NCBI RefSeq assembly: GCF_000221185.1
Contig: NC_015865.1
Span: 186,001 to 250,000, forward strand
Length of the DNA stretch: 64,000 nt
Direction: 5' to 3'
From: Thermococcus sp. 4557
GTDB taxonomy: Archaea; Methanobacteriota_B; Thermococci; Thermococcales; Thermococcaceae
Shown here: piece by piece, positions 17,942 to 27,406 of the stretch
Position numbering within the stretch: position 1 is the first letter of the stretch
Layout of the letters: each line of letters opens with the position of its first letter
The notes under the pieces: model-generated
Seen by the model: the letters and a program-made list of their open reading frames with translations, nothing else
The model's database searches: none
What the model was told of the DNA's origin: nothing
Translations under genes and position numbers: made by a program

Positions 17942-18226
17942 ATGATGAAGGTCATGTTCTACGCCACGTTCCGCGAGATAATTGGGAGGCGGGAGGTTGA
18001 GGTTCACGGGGTGAAGACCGTCCGCGAGCTCATAGATTACCTCGCCGAACATTATACCCCGGAGATAAAGAAGCAGCTCATTGAAACGCCCCGCGTCGGT
18101 CCGGATAAGCCCATAGACGGCATGGTCCTCGTCAACGGCCACAACGTCCTTCACCTCAAGGGCCTCGATACCGAGCTGAATGAGGAGGATGTGGTTCATA
18201 TATTCCCTCCAGCGGGGGGTGGTTGA
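17942..18226 (+). CDS. MoaD/ThiS-like ubiquitin-fold sulphur carrier
   Basis: 94 residues (or 93 from the second ATG) with beta-grasp pattern MMKVMFYATFREIIG, VRELIDYLAEHY, MVLVNGHNV, EEDVVHIFPPAGGG. The C-terminal GG is the site activated by an E1-like enzyme for sulphur transfer to molybdopterin/tungstopterin or tRNA, or for archaeal protein conjugation. CAGGTGACC precedes the ATG. Tungstopterin is needed by the aldehyde oxidoreductase farther along this window, a plausible but unproven link. It is followed immediately by the MTH1187-type gene. Confidence 0.88.
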   Translation: MMKVMFYATFREIIGRREVEVHGVKTVRELIDYLAEHYTPEIKKQLIETPRVGPDKPIDGMVLVNGHNVLHLKGLDTELNEEDVVHIFPPAGGG

Positions 18227-18508
18227 ATGGCGGTTGCTGAGCTCTGCCTCTTCCCGCTCGGCACGGAGAGTCCCAGCGTCGGGGAGTACCTGCGTCCGGT
18301 TATCGACGTTATAGCCTCCAGCGGGCTGAAGTACCGGGTCTGTCCGATGGGGACGGTGGTGGAGGGCCCGGTGGATGAGATCCTAGAACTGGTTAAGAGC
18401 TGCCACCGGGCGATTCTGGAAGCGGGGGCAAAGCGCGTCGTGATAAGCCTCAAAATCGACGACCGCGTTGATAAGCCGCTGACAATCGAGGGCAAGGTGG
18501 GCGTCTGA
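18227..18508 (+). CDS. MTH1187/YkoF-type thiamine-binding protein (DUF77)
   Basis: 93 residues beginning MAVAELCLFPLGT with the family core VGEYLRPVIDVIASSGLKY and MGTVVEGPVDEILELV. Members form ferredoxin-like tetramers and some bind thiamine or hydroxymethylpyrimidine. The ATG abuts the stop of the MoaD-like gene, GGGGGGTGGTTGA acting as ribosome site, and its own stop abuts the methyltransferase ATG, so three genes form one transcript. Confidence 0.88.
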   Translation: MAVAELCLFPLGTESPSVGEYLRPVIDVIASSGLKYRVCPMGTVVEGPVDEILELVKSCHRAILEAGAKRVVISLKIDDRVDKPLTIEGKVGV

Positions 18509-19180
18509 ATGGTCGAGTACTTTGACAGGATAGCCGAACGCTACGACGGGTGGTACCGGACGAAGACGGGCCGCTACGTGGACAGAACGGAGAAGTGGCT
18601 GATATTCTCCATGATGCGGACCAATCGGGGAAGGGCCCTCGACCTCGGCTGCGGGACGGGGAACTACACCCTGGAGCTCAAAAGGAGGGGCTTTGACGTC
18701 GTCGGCCTCGACGCCAGCGAGGGGATGCTGAGGGTAGCGCGCTCGAAGGGCCTGAACTGCGTCAGGGGAGACGCCTACAGCCTGCCGTTTCCGGATGAGA
18801 GTTTTGACCTCGTTCTGAGCGTCACGATGTTCGAGTTCATCCACGAGCCGGAAAAAGCCATCTCCGAAATCCACCGCGTCCTGAGGCCGGGGGGTGAGGC
18901 GGTCATCGGCACCATGAACGGACGCAGCGCGTGGTTCCTCTTCAAACGGCTTAAGAGCCTCTTCGTTGAAACCGCCTACCGCTACGCTCGCTTTTACACT
19001 CCCGGAGAGCTTGAAGAGCTCCTCCTGGGGGCGGGATTCGGGGAGGTTGAGAGTGCTGGGGTAATATTCTTCCCCTCGTTCTGGCCATTCACGGGGCTGG
19101 CCGAGGGAACGGACAGGAAGTGTCACAGGAAATGCAGGAACCTTGCGGCGTTCGTGGCGGTCAGGGGGAGGAAGGTTTGA
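18509..19180 (+). CDS. Class I SAM-dependent methyltransferase
   Basis: 223 residues of UbiE/COQ5-like methyltransferase: YFDRIAERYDGWY, motif I ALDLGCGTGNYTLEL (about 46-60), VVGLDASEGML, GDAYSLPFPDESFDLV and the post-core HRVLRPGGEAVIG. Substrate unknown; this family methylates quinones, small acids and arsenite among others. It begins directly at the stop of the thiamine-binding protein gene and its TGA overlaps the start of the ParB-like gene. Confidence 0.88.
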   Translation: MVEYFDRIAERYDGWYRTKTGRYVDRTEKWLIFSMMRTNRGRALDLGCGTGNYTLELKRRGFDVVGLDASEGMLRVARSKGLNCVRGDAYSLPFPDESFDLVLSVTMFEFIHEPEKAISEIHRVLRPGGEAVIGTMNGRSAWFLFKRLKSLFVETAYRYARFYTPGELEELLLGAGFGEVESAGVIFFPSFWPFTGLAEGTDRKCHRKCRNLAAFVAVRGRKV

Positions 19181-19581
19181 GGAGGATACGGCTCATAACC
19201 CGGGAGGAGGCGTTTAAACGCGCGGAGCACATAATGAACGAATACAGGGCGGCCTACGGTATCGATTTTGAGATAGAGCATTCCTTCCTGCCTGTGGAGC
19301 TTCTCGTCCCAACACAGGCGGAGCTCAGTGAGGTGAAGCTTCTCGTGGTGCTGGAAGAGATAAAACACGGGTACGATGCCCCGATAACGGTCATACCCTA
19401 CGGGGGGCGCTACTATATCCTCGACGGCCACCACAGGGCCTTTGCCCTCTGGAAGCTGGGCTTCAGGGAGGTGGAGGCGCTCGTGCTGCGGCCGAAGAGC
19501 CGGTTCCTGCCGGGGGTCGTGAGGACCGCGGAGAAGAGCGGGCTTAGGGGCCTTGGCGGAGTAAAAATAGTCAGGGATTAG
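19177..19581 (+). CDS. ParB/Srx-like N-terminal-domain protein
   Basis: 134 residues if begun at TTG 19177, which overlaps the methyltransferase stop (TTGA) and has GGGGGAGGAAGG ahead. An in-frame GTG at 19120 would add 19 residues lying within the methyltransferase. The core reads VELLVPTQAELSE... ITVIPYGGRYYILDGHHRAFALWKLG, the ParB-like GxHR box (DGHHR) found in CTP-binding ParB, Srx and related free-standing domains. No helix-turn-helix or partner ParA is adjacent. Function unknown; nucleotide binding is likely by family. Confidence 0.75.
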   Translation: MRRIRLITREEAFKRAEHIMNEYRAAYGIDFEIEHSFLPVELLVPTQAELSEVKLLVVLEEIKHGYDAPITVIPYGGRYYILDGHHRAFALWKLGFREVEALVLRPKSRFLPGVVRTAEKSGLRGLGGVKIVRD

Positions 19582-19587
19582 GAGGGC

Positions 19588-22461
19588 TCAGCCCTCCCAG
19601 ATTACGTACTCCTTCTTCGTTATGAACACCGGCTCCACGCGCTTCTTGACTATGACAACCTTGTCCTCTCCGTACTCCTGGTAGAGCTTCTCGATGTACG
19701 CACTGAAAACGTCGGACGGCATCGATGCCTGCGCCGTTATCACGTTGTCGCCGGCCTTGACGCTCAGCTCCTTGACCGGGACGTAGGTTACGATATCCTG
19801 GTGGGGCTCGAGGTAGAACTCGTCCTTTTCTATGTCCTTGCCGTTGGGGGCGACGTAGTAAACTATGCTCGCCCTGAGTGCAAGCTGCACATTGCTGTAG
19901 TCCTTTCTGAACGCGGCTTTGAGCTCGAGCTGGCCGCTCTGACCCTCATCCAGGAGGTAGCTTGGATTGGCGACCTCTCCGTTTACCTTCGGCTCGCCGT
20001 TGAGCACTCCAACCGGGCCGTCCTGAACGAGGACGAAGCGGTAGTCGGTGGCGTTCGGGACAAAGACGCTGACCTCCACGGGGGTCTCGTTGAGGTGGTT
20101 TATGCTGAGGCCCTCTGCGAGGGTCTCCCTCTTGATGAGCTCGGTTCCGTTGTAGGCCTCGAAGATCAGGGTCGCGTCCTTGACGTCCCTGCCGAAGGCA
20201 GAAATCCAGAGTCTGAGCTTCTGCTCTCCGAGCGGGAGTTTTCCTCCACCCGTGGCGCTGTAAAAGGCCTTCCAGGTGCCGTTCTCATACTTATCGATCC
20301 TGTACACTGCGAATGGCCTGAACTCGTAGGTTGAGACGCCTCCGTCGTTGTGGACCGGCTTGAAGTTGGCGAAGAGCTTCTGAGCGTCCCACGGCTCGAA
20401 GGAGTACGGGATGTGGAACGCGAGCCTGACGAAGTTGCTGAAGGCCACCTTCTTGTAAGCCAGAACGCCGTAGTTGCCGAACACGTAGAGGACGTAGGGT
20501 ATATCCCCGCCGCCATTTATGATCATCCCTTTCACGAGATCGACCGTCATAACTGGCTGATACGCTGCCTGGCCGGTGTTTATGTACACGACGGTCTTTC
20601 CGCTCTCATTGACATACTGGATGTACTGCATGGGCACGACCTGGAACATTGGGATGTGGCTGTATTCGTAGTAGTTTATCGCACCGCCGAGGTAGCTTAT
20701 GGCGTTGAACTTGTATATGTCCTGCTGCCAGACTATCATGTAGTTGAGCTCCCAGGCCTCGAAGTCCTGCTCGCTCTCGTTGCCGTAGTGTGAGAAGAAG
20801 TCCGCGACTATGTAGCGCCTGTCGTATGCGTGACCACCGTCCGTGGCGGAGCGTCTGTTACCGAGCAGACTCGACTCGATCCAGTAGCCGTAGTCCCACC
20901 AGCTCGTGGCGCTGTCGAGCTCGTTGGTGTTCTCTTTGAGCCAGTTGAGGGTGTTTATCCAGTCCGCGGGTACGGAACCCTGGGCCTTGGCGGTGTTCGT
21001 CGCGAGGGCCTTGCTGTACTGTGCACCGATTATGGGGAGCGGGAGGAACAGGATTATCAGAAGGATTGCGTAGAGGGCCTTGGTCGTGGTGCTCTCCTTC
21101 ATGTTCTCCACGAAGAGGAACGCCTCACCGATTGCAACGCCCGCCAGGAGGAGTATGGCTCCCGAAGCCTGGAACACGAAACGAACCGCTGTGAGGAGCA
21201 GGTACAGGGAGCCAATGTAGTAACTGACCAGGAATACCTCTTTGTAGCCCGTAAGGTCGTTCCTGACAAGCTTGATCACAAAGCGGGCCAGAACCATGAC
21301 AAAGCCCGCCAGCGAGAGGAGGAATATAAGGCCGTCCTTGGATTTGACGCTGTAGTAAGCGGCTATCGTCTTCCAGTCCGTCCTGGCGAGCTCGGCTACC
21401 GTCTGGTAGAGGGGGTTGGACTGGGAGGCGCTTCCGAGGAACTTGAGCAGGTCCGGTCCAAGGTAGAAGTAGGCCGCGACGAAGCCGAGAACTCCAACGA
21501 CCGCCACCACTCCAAAGCGGTGTTTCTTGTCCGAGTAGTTGAGTCTGAGCCGCTCGCCGTAGAGCATTATCGCCGCGAGGATTGAAAGCCCAACGAACGC
21601 CTCCAGAGAGAACATCAGGAAGCCCTTTATCTTTACGAAGCCGGTGGTGTTGAGGGCCAGTCCGAGCAGGAGTGAGAGTGCGTACATGGGGTAGAACTCC
21701 CTGACGAAGCGCTTGAGCTCGTCAATTTTGCCGAAGATGAAGAGCACTACCGTGTGGACCGCGGCGAAGAGCAGGAGTATTCCGACACCGAACTGGCTTC
21801 CCAGCCAGACTCCCATGTAGAGGACGCTCGTTATGAGGAAGAGGACCCCTCCCGCTACCTTCTTCCAGTTCCACTCCTTCTCATCGAGGTATATCAGGAG
21901 GAAAAGCACCGCGTAGAGGAAGAACATCATGAACGGGCCTTCACCACGGTTGTTTCCTGACATGGTCTTGGTGAAGTTGGCGTAGGAGAACATCATAAAG
22001 GCTGCTCCCCAGATGCCCGCCCAGTTGGAGTGGAGCTTCTTTCCGAGGAAATAGACCGCTATAATGGTCATTGCTCCAACGAACGGAGGCCAGAGCTTGA
22101 AAGCCCCAAGCACGTCGGTGCCTGAGATGGCGTGGACTATCTTGTAGAAAGCGGCCTGAACCGTGTAGAGGCCGAGCGATTCGCTTATCTTAAGGCCCGC
22201 GGGGGGATTGGCCAGCGGGAAGTACTTGGGCAGCCACTCCCTTATCGCAAGGCGGTAAATTTCGTAGTGGTAAAATGTGTCCGGGTCAAGGAAGGTCTTG
22301 TAGTTCGAGGTTATGTTCCTCAGTTTGAAGCCCAGATACGCGAGCAGGAGTGCTATCAGCGGAAGGCCGTAGCTCTTGAACATCAGGTAGTATTTTCCAA
22401 AGGAGGAGGTTTTTTCCTCCTTTTTCTTCTTTCGCTTTTCCTTAATCTCTGTTTTCACCAT
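19588..22461 (-). CDS. aglB: Dolichyl-phosphooligosaccharide-protein glycotransferase (STT3/AglB)
   Basis: 957 residues, with a lysine-rich cytosolic start, about 13 hydrophobic helices and a large extracellular C-terminal domain. Key motifs are the first-loop DPDTFYHY, the peptide-binding WWDYG (about residue 525, SATSWWDYGYW) and a DK-type motif DLVKGMI. AglB moves the lipid-linked glycan to Asn of N-x-S/T sequons at the cell surface. ATG 22461 follows GAGGTGATCCGA; an earlier ATG at 22479 would overlap glmS. It starts 10 nt after glmS ends, so sugar precursor and transferase are co-transcribed. Confidence 0.95.
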   Translation of the reverse strand: MVKTEIKEKRKKKKEEKTSSFGKYYLMFKSYGLPLIALLLAYLGFKLRNITSNYKTFLDPDTFYHYEIYRLAIREWLPKYFPLANPPAGLKISESLGLYTVQAAFYKIVHAISGTDVLGAFKLWPPFVGAMTIIAVYFLGKKLHSNWAGIWGAAFMMFSYANFTKTMSGNNRGEGPFMMFFLYAVLFLLIYLDEKEWNWKKVAGGVLFLITSVLYMGVWLGSQFGVGILLLFAAVHTVVLFIFGKIDELKRFVREFYPMYALSLLLGLALNTTGFVKIKGFLMFSLEAFVGLSILAAIMLYGERLRLNYSDKKHRFGVVAVVGVLGFVAAYFYLGPDLLKFLGSASQSNPLYQTVAELARTDWKTIAAYYSVKSKDGLIFLLSLAGFVMVLARFVIKLVRNDLTGYKEVFLVSYYIGSLYLLLTAVRFVFQASGAILLLAGVAIGEAFLFVENMKESTTTKALYAILLIILFLPLPIIGAQYSKALATNTAKAQGSVPADWINTLNWLKENTNELDSATSWWDYGYWIESSLLGNRRSATDGGHAYDRRYIVADFFSHYGNESEQDFEAWELNYMIVWQQDIYKFNAISYLGGAINYYEYSHIPMFQVVPMQYIQYVNESGKTVVYINTGQAAYQPVMTVDLVKGMIINGGGDIPYVLYVFGNYGVLAYKKVAFSNFVRLAFHIPYSFEPWDAQKLFANFKPVHNDGGVSTYEFRPFAVYRIDKYENGTWKAFYSATGGGKLPLGEQKLRLWISAFGRDVKDATLIFEAYNGTELIKRETLAEGLSINHLNETPVEVSVFVPNATDYRFVLVQDGPVGVLNGEPKVNGEVANPSYLLDEGQSGQLELKAAFRKDYSNVQLALRASIVYYVAPNGKDIEKDEFYLEPHQDIVTYVPVKELSVKAGDNVITAQASMPSDVFSAYIEKLYQEYGEDKVVIVKKRVEPVFITKKEYVIWEG

Positions 22462-22471
22462 TCGGATCACC

Positions 22472-24280
22472 TCATTCAACGGTAACGGACTTTGCCAGGT
22501 TCCTCGGCTTGTCGGGGTCGTTGCCCCTCAAAACCGCTAGGTGATACGCGATGAGCTGGAGCGGTATGATATATACGATGGGGGTCAGCAGTTCGTCGAT
22601 ACAGGGCATCTCGATAAAGGCGCTGGAGACGCGCCTCAGCTCCTCCCTGTCCCCCAGGCCGATTATGAAAGCTCCCCTCGCCCTCGACTCCTCCACGTTG
22701 CCCACCATCTTGTCGAAGGTCTTTCCGCTCGGGGCCACCGCGACGACCGGGACGCCCTCCTCGAGGAGGGCAAGCGGGCCGTGCTTCAGCTCGCCGGCAC
22801 TGAGACCCTCTGCGTGGATGTAGCTTATCTCCTTGAGCTTGAGGGCCCCCTCAAGGGCGGTTGGCACGTTTATGCCTCTTCCAATGTAGAAGAAGTCCCT
22901 CCTGTCCGCAAGATTCTCGGCGAGTTCCCTGAGGGCCGCGTCGTGCTTAAGGACGCTCTCCACGAGGTCGGGAACCCTCTTGAGGCCGTCCTCCAGGGAG
23001 GAGAGGTACGCCTCATCCGCCGTTCCGAGAACCCTCGCGAGTTCGATGGCGAGCATGGTCAGGACGGTGAGCTGGGTGGTGTAGGTCTTGGTCGCCGCCA
23101 CGCCGATCTCCGGTCCGGCGTGGGTGTAGAGGGTCATGTCCGCCACGCGGGTGGCCATGCTGCCGACGACGTTGACTATCGCGAGAACCTTAGCGCCCCT
23201 CTTCCTCGCCAGCTTCATCGCCGCGAGGGTGTCGGCGGTTTCCCCGCTCTGGGTTATCGCTATTACGAGGGTGTCCTCGTCTATCAGGTCCTCGAACTCG
23301 TAGCGGAACTCGCTTGCGTCTTCAACGATCGGAATCTTCTTTGCGAGCCTCTGGAAGAGATACCTGCCCACGAGACCGGCGTGGTAGGAGGTGCCCATTG
23401 CGATTATGAATATCTTCTCATAGCGGGCTATCTCCTCCGCCGCCCTCTTCACGGCGTCGATGTTACCGTGGATTGCGTCCTTTATCGCCCTCGGCTGTTC
23501 GTATATTTCCTTGAGCATGAAGTGTGGGTAGCCGGACTTCTCGGCCATTTCCAGCGTCCATTCAATCTCCTGGACCGGCTGTTCAACGACCTCGCCGGTT
23601 GCGAGCTTTTTAATAACGTAGAAGTCCTTTCCTATGACCGCGTACTCCCCGTCGTCGAGGAAGATAGCCCTGTTTGTGTACTCGAGGAAGGCCGGCACGT
23701 CGCTGGCCGCGAAATTCTCGCCGTCCCCTATTCCAAGGACGAGGGGACTTTCGTTCCTCACGAAATAGAGCCGGTCCGGTTCTTCGGCGTAGATTATGCC
23801 AAGCGCGAAGGAACCCCTAAGCTTCAGAAGGGCATTCCTCATGGCGTCTTCGAAGCTGGGGGCGCTCTTAAGCTCCTCCTCTATCAGGTGGGCTATAACC
23901 TCCGTGTCGGTATCGCTTTTGAAGGTGTGCCCCCGGGAGAGCAGGTACTCGCGAATCTCGGCGAAGTTCTCGATTATACCGTTGTGGACGAGTGCGATCT
24001 TCCCGGTGCAGTCGGTATGGGGGTGAGCGTTAATCTCGTTAGGAACGCCGTGGGTGGCCCAGCGGGTGTGGCCTATTCCCCTCTTCCCAGGCATCTCAAG
24101 GAGGCCGAGCTTTTCGGTGAGCTCGTCTATGGCGCCGGCCCCTTTCTTTATAAAGAGCTTTCCTCCGTCCTCCGTCACAACGCCGGCAGAATCGTATCCC
24201 CTGTATTCGAGCCTCTTGAGCCCCTTGACTATTACCTCGCACGCGGCCCTATCCCCGATGTAGCCTATTATTCCACACAC
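22472..24280 (-). CDS. glmS: Glutamine-fructose-6-phosphate aminotransferase (isomerizing)
   Basis: 602 residues: a class II glutaminase domain opening [12 protein letters not shown], then two SIS sugar-phosphate isomerase domains ([35 protein letters not shown]) and the C-terminal tail ending AKSVTVE. It makes glucosamine-6-phosphate, the entry to UDP-GlcNAc. The start must be GTG 24280, because the nucleophile Cys has to follow the initiator Met; GGGTGGTT lies just upstream. Starting at 24289 would bury the Cys behind four residues. aglB follows after 10 nt. Confidence 0.96.
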   Translation of the reverse strand: MCGIIGYIGDRAACEVIVKGLKRLEYRGYDSAGVVTEDGGKLFIKKGAGAIDELTEKLGLLEMPGKRGIGHTRWATHGVPNEINAHPHTDCTGKIALVHNGIIENFAEIREYLLSRGHTFKSDTDTEVIAHLIEEELKSAPSFEDAMRNALLKLRGSFALGIIYAEEPDRLYFVRNESPLVLGIGDGENFAASDVPAFLEYTNRAIFLDDGEYAVIGKDFYVIKKLATGEVVEQPVQEIEWTLEMAEKSGYPHFMLKEIYEQPRAIKDAIHGNIDAVKRAAEEIARYEKIFIIAMGTSYHAGLVGRYLFQRLAKKIPIVEDASEFRYEFEDLIDEDTLVIAITQSGETADTLAAMKLARKRGAKVLAIVNVVGSMATRVADMTLYTHAGPEIGVAATKTYTTQLTVLTMLAIELARVLGTADEAYLSSLEDGLKRVPDLVESVLKHDAALRELAENLADRRDFFYIGRGINVPTALEGALKLKEISYIHAEGLSAGELKHGPLALLEEGVPVVAVAPSGKTFDKMVGNVEESRARGAFIIGLGDREELRRVSSAFIEMPCIDELLTPIVYIIPLQLIAYHLAVLRGNDPDKPRNLAKSVTVE

Positions 24281-24440
24281 GGCAACCACCCGCTTTATTA
24301 CTCTCTTCCCTGATAAACCGTCGAGAGTTAAAAGCCTTTCTCAGGGGGGGCTGTTTTCAGGCATTAATATGCTCTTTGGTTCATCCACCGATTGGGAAAA
24401 GTCTTTATAGGTGCTTGGGTCATCTACTCAGGGTGGCCGG

Positions 24441-24644
24441 ATGAACAGGACGCTCGATGAGTTCCTTGAGGCGGCTCTCCCGAAGGCTCCGGGGAACGGG
24501 GATGGTGGGGAGCGGAGGAGAAAAAAGAAGCGGCTGAAATCAACCAGCCTGGAGTCTTTTCTTCCACAGGAATACGTGGACTACTTCAAGGGGCTCCGCA
24601 TAGGGTCGAAGAAAATAAGGAACGCCAGGGTGGAGGAGTTATAG
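24441..24644 (+). CDS. Small basic protein with PIP-like motifs; probable PCNA inhibitor (TIP-like)
   Basis: 67 residues. Two short motifs resemble archaeal PCNA-interacting peptides: TLDEFL (residues 4-9) and TSLESFL (35-41), separated by a Gly-rich linker and a basic run RRRKKKRLK (25-33). Size and layout suggest the Thermococcales inhibitor of PCNA, which binds the sliding clamp and blocks trimer use; this is recalled from the family, not confirmed. ATG 24441 follows GGGTGGCCGG, and CTTTATAGG at 24402-24410 is a TATA box. The stop overlaps the convergent methyltransferase by 6 bp. Confidence 0.6.
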   Translation: MNRTLDEFLEAALPKAPGNGDGGERRRKKKRLKSTSLESFLPQEYVDYFKGLRIGSKKIRNARVEEL

Positions 24645-25790
24645 CGCCTCGGCTACCACGGCCTTCCCGCCGACCCTGAAGACGAAGGCCCTTCTGTCCC
24701 CGCTCAGGTTGGCCTCTATCCTCTTCCTAACCCGCCAGTACTCCTCCTGGGGGATGCTGAGCTTGAGCGTGGCCCTTCCGAAGCCCTCCCTCCTGAGGAA
24801 GTCGTTTATCCTCACCGGGTGGAACGGGAGGACGCCGACCACGGCGTAGGTTCTCTTGAGGTACGGGCTTTTCAGGGGTGCGTCGCCCGTTGCAAGAACG
24901 CGTCTCTTTTCGCGGAGGAGCATTTTGGCCTCCCCGTTTAGAACGTGGAGCAGCTCGTTCAGCAGGTCGGCGTAGTCAACGGCCTGCGGGACCTCGTAGA
25001 GGTACTCGCCGGGCTCGTCCGTCCACTCGAGGATGTTCTCAAGGTCCGGATTGCTCTCCAGCCTTGCCCCCGCTGGAAGAACAACCGCGCTCCTCTCCGC
25101 ACTGGCGAGGGGTTCGGTGTAGAAGGTCAGCCTGTTGAGGGCCCCGAAGAGGTCTATGTACTCAAACTCCCCCTTCCAGGGTATCCTCTCGCGCCTTATC
25201 TGCGGCGGGAGGTCGAAGATGAACGCATCGGCCCGGGATTTGTACGCTTCGTAGATTCTCAGCGGGCTGGGCAGGAGGTCTTCCAGCCGCCTTTCGGGCA
25301 TTTCCGGGGGCCTGGCGGGGTCTGAGAAGACCACCTCGGCGTCGATCCTCCCGACCGTCTCGGGGGCGAGCGAGTCGGCGTTGATGAACTCGATGTTCGA
25401 GACTCCGTACTTTTCGGCGTTTCTCCTGGCGAACTCAACCTTTGCGGGGTCTATGTCGATCCCGTAGGCCCTCTCAACCTTCATGGCGTAGAATATGAGC
25501 TGGATTCCGATACCGCAGGAAACGTCCGCTATGCTCCTCACGCCGGCCTTCTCAAGGCGCTCCGAGCGGTACCTCGCGACCATCTCGTGGGTTGAGTAGC
25601 GCAGACCCTCGAGGTCCATCCAGAGGTCGTCGCGCGAGAACTTGTCCTTCGCCTTGATCCGCGCCCTGGCTAGCTCCGCGATGATTTCCCAGTCACTGCC
25701 GAGCCTTGCGCGGAGCTTCCTCTCGTCGTAGCCCTTTCTAATCAGCTCTACAGCTTCCCTGACCTTCTCCTCGCTTATCCCTTCGAGCAT
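24639..25790 (-). CDS. SAM-dependent methyltransferase with THUMP-like C-terminal region
   Basis: 383 residues. The central Rossmann fold has motif [25 protein letters not shown] and [15 protein letters not shown], where DPARPP stands where N6-adenine enzymes have (D/N)PP(Y/F). A helical N-terminal part (about 1-75) and a THUMP-related C-terminal part flank it. Related class I proteins act on RNA, but the target is not known. ATG 25790 is preferred; an in-frame extension to 25910 would run through the divergent promoter shared with the mannosyltransferase-like gene. Confidence 0.8.
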   Translation of the reverse strand: MLEGISEEKVREAVELIRKGYDERKLRARLGSDWEIIAELARARIKAKDKFSRDDLWMDLEGLRYSTHEMVARYRSERLEKAGVRSIADVSCGIGIQLIFYAMKVERAYGIDIDPAKVEFARRNAEKYGVSNIEFINADSLAPETVGRIDAEVVFSDPARPPEMPERRLEDLLPSPLRIYEAYKSRADAFIFDLPPQIRRERIPWKGEFEYIDLFGALNRLTFYTEPLASAERSAVVLPAGARLESNPDLENILEWTDEPGEYLYEVPQAVDYADLLNELLHVLNGEAKMLLREKRRVLATGDAPLKSPYLKRTYAVVGVLPFHPVRINDFLRREGFGRATLKLSIPQEEYWRVRKRIEANLSGDRRAFVFRVGGKAVVAEAL

Positions 25791-25851
25791 GTTTTCGCCT
25801 AAGGGGAGAGGCTTAAAAACGTTGCCCGCGATATTCCTGCCTGGTGGTATA

Positions 25852-27237
25852 ATGCAGTGGCGAAGGATAGCCTTCATTCTGATAGTTGCCGTCACTATCA
25901 TCGGCTCCATGTGGTACCTCTACGATTTTGCCTCTCAGCCCGTTTTTCGTGACTACGTGGGGGATGAGGTCTGGTACGTCCCCGCGGCCAGGAACATCCT
26001 CCACAGGCTCGGTGTTGACCTGACCTACGTGAACGAGACCACTGGCTCCCGGGGTGTAAACGTCATCTTCTCCAACCAGAGCATGCGGATAAAATACCAG
26101 TACAGAGTGGAGAAAATCGCCATGGGGCACGGGGCGACCTACGAGAGGGAATACCTCAAGTTCCCGGGCGTTTACTTTGAGCTTCCCCCCGACGAGTTCG
26201 GGCCCTTCCTTGAGGAAGTCAGGAGGGAAATACCCGAGGGGGCTTACTACACGGTTCCCGGCTACTGGTATCCCGACAAGGACAACATCCAGAACTACCT
26301 CAACACCGAGCATCCTTTCCTAGGGAAGGACCTCATAATGCTCGGCATGCTCTTGGAGGATAAGCCGATAAACTGGCGCGTCCCCGGCATCATAGCCTTC
26401 GCCCTCATCGAACTCCTCGTCGTCCTCGCGACTTACCGGGTGAGCGGGAGCTATCTGGCGGCCCTCATAGCCCTGGCCTTCACCGTGGCTGACCCCACCC
26501 TCCAGGCGATGTCTGTGGTGGCCATGCTTGACATCCACGTCGCCCTGTTCGTCGCCCTGTTCGTGTTTTTCCTTGCCTACGACAGAGACCGCCTCGCGGC
26601 CTTTGCCATCGGACTCGCCGGCTCCACCAAGCTCAGCGGCGCCTTCGGGTGGCCCGTCCTTCTTGGGAGGGCCCTCAAAAGGGGGAAGAACCTCATCGGC
26701 TTTCTCGTGACGATAGCGGTTCTTCCGGCGGTCGGATTTCTCCTGCCGAACGTTCCGGCGATGGTGGCGATCGGACCGAAGAAGTGGTTCGACGAATTCC
26801 TCGGAAGCTTCAGGTGGCATCTCTCCAACAAAGGCGGCCATCCCGCCGCCTCTCCCGTCTGGGAGTGGTTCATAAACAAGAAGGCCTTCGCCCTGCACTA
26901 CAACCCGGACATCTTCGCCCAGACCGATCCCTTCCTCCTCCTGGCGATGGTGCTCTTCATCCTTGCCCTCCCGTGGCTTTACAGGAAAAAATCTGGAATC
27001 CTGGCATCTTTTGGAGTGTTCTGGAGCACCGTGGCCGTATTCCTCCTCCAGTACGCGCTTGGGGGCACGACACAGTTCAGCTTCTACGCAACCGCCCTGG
27101 TTCCCCCCGCGGCGGTGGTCATGGGCGTGGCCCTCAACGAGCTCCTCCGCTGGGAGGCCTTCAGGGAGTCAATCTGGCTCTACCTGGAGTGGCTGCTGGA
27201 GGTAAAGGACAGGATAAGGCTGAGGCTGGGGAGGTGA
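25852..27237 (+). CDS. GT-C glycosyltransferase, PMT/GT39-like
   Basis: 461 residues, polytopic, about 10 membrane helices. The first extracellular loop holds DYVGDEVWYVPAARN, where the acidic pair matches the catalytic loop of protein O-mannosyltransferases, and NTEHPFLGKDL matches the conserved E-H-P-P-L-G-K loop. AGSTKLSGAFGWP is the conserved inner segment. It should take sugar from a dolichyl-phosphate donor at the outer face; acceptor (protein or lipid) unknown. ATG 25852 follows CTGGTGGTATA. Divergent from the THUMP-like methyltransferase. Confidence 0.8.
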   Translation: MQWRRIAFILIVAVTIIGSMWYLYDFASQPVFRDYVGDEVWYVPAARNILHRLGVDLTYVNETTGSRGVNVIFSNQSMRIKYQYRVEKIAMGHGATYEREYLKFPGVYFELPPDEFGPFLEEVRREIPEGAYYTVPGYWYPDKDNIQNYLNTEHPFLGKDLIMLGMLLEDKPINWRVPGIIAFALIELLVVLATYRVSGSYLAALIALAFTVADPTLQAMSVVAMLDIHVALFVALFVFFLAYDRDRLAAFAIGLAGSTKLSGAFGWPVLLGRALKRGKNLIGFLVTIAVLPAVGFLLPNVPAMVAIGPKKWFDEFLGSFRWHLSNKGGHPAASPVWEWFINKKAFALHYNPDIFAQTDPFLLLAMVLFILALPWLYRKKSGILASFGVFWSTVAVFLLQYALGGTTQFSFYATALVPPAAVVMGVALNELLRWEAFRESIWLYLEWLLEVKDRIRLRLGR

Positions 27238-27247
27238 GGACTCCCAA

Positions 27248-27270
27248 TACTAATCCAGAGTTAGTACTAA
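27248..27270 (+). promoter_or_regulatory. Triple TACTAA/TTAGTA half-site cluster ahead of a short ORF
   Basis: TACTAA (27248-27253), TTAGTA (27261-27266) and TACTAA (27265-27270) form an inverted repeat with a 7-bp spacer plus the perfect palindrome TTAGTACTAA (27261-27270), ending 2 bp before an ATG. It looks like an autoregulatory operator; whether a gene remains behind it is uncertain. Confidence 0.4.
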
Positions 27271-27272
27271 TC

Positions 27273-27383
27273 ATGTTTAGGAGAAACGGCATCGACATAG
27301 AGCCAGAACTCGAAGAGTCCCGGCAGTTCTTGGTAGAATTCCGCTACTGGGGAGAGAAATTTGGGGAACCAGGGAGTTCCTGA
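27273..27383 (+). CDS. Possible small ORF (36 residues) or gene remnant
   Basis: ATG 27273 opens a 36-codon frame (MFRRNGIDIEPELEESRQFL...) directly after the TACTAA operator-like cluster. The translation is charged and helix-prone, with no known motif. There is no good ribosome site, so it would be leaderless. The arrangement of half-sites right before the start resembles that before archaeal toxin-antitoxin or ATPase genes, so this may be the leading end of a lost gene. It sits between two convergent genes. Confidence 0.3.
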   Translation: MFRRNGIDIEPELEESRQFLVEFRYWGEKFGEPGSS

Positions 27384-27406
27384 AAGGGGTTGCTGATTGG
27401 GTTATC

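Noticed and set aside
22541-24313. 590-codon plus-strand frame opposite glmS
   Set aside because: Shadow frame produced by GC-rich codons of glmS; it has no motif and glmS is unambiguous. Similar long antisense frames opposite top6B, fusA, tuf and the oxidoreductase were rejected for the same reason.
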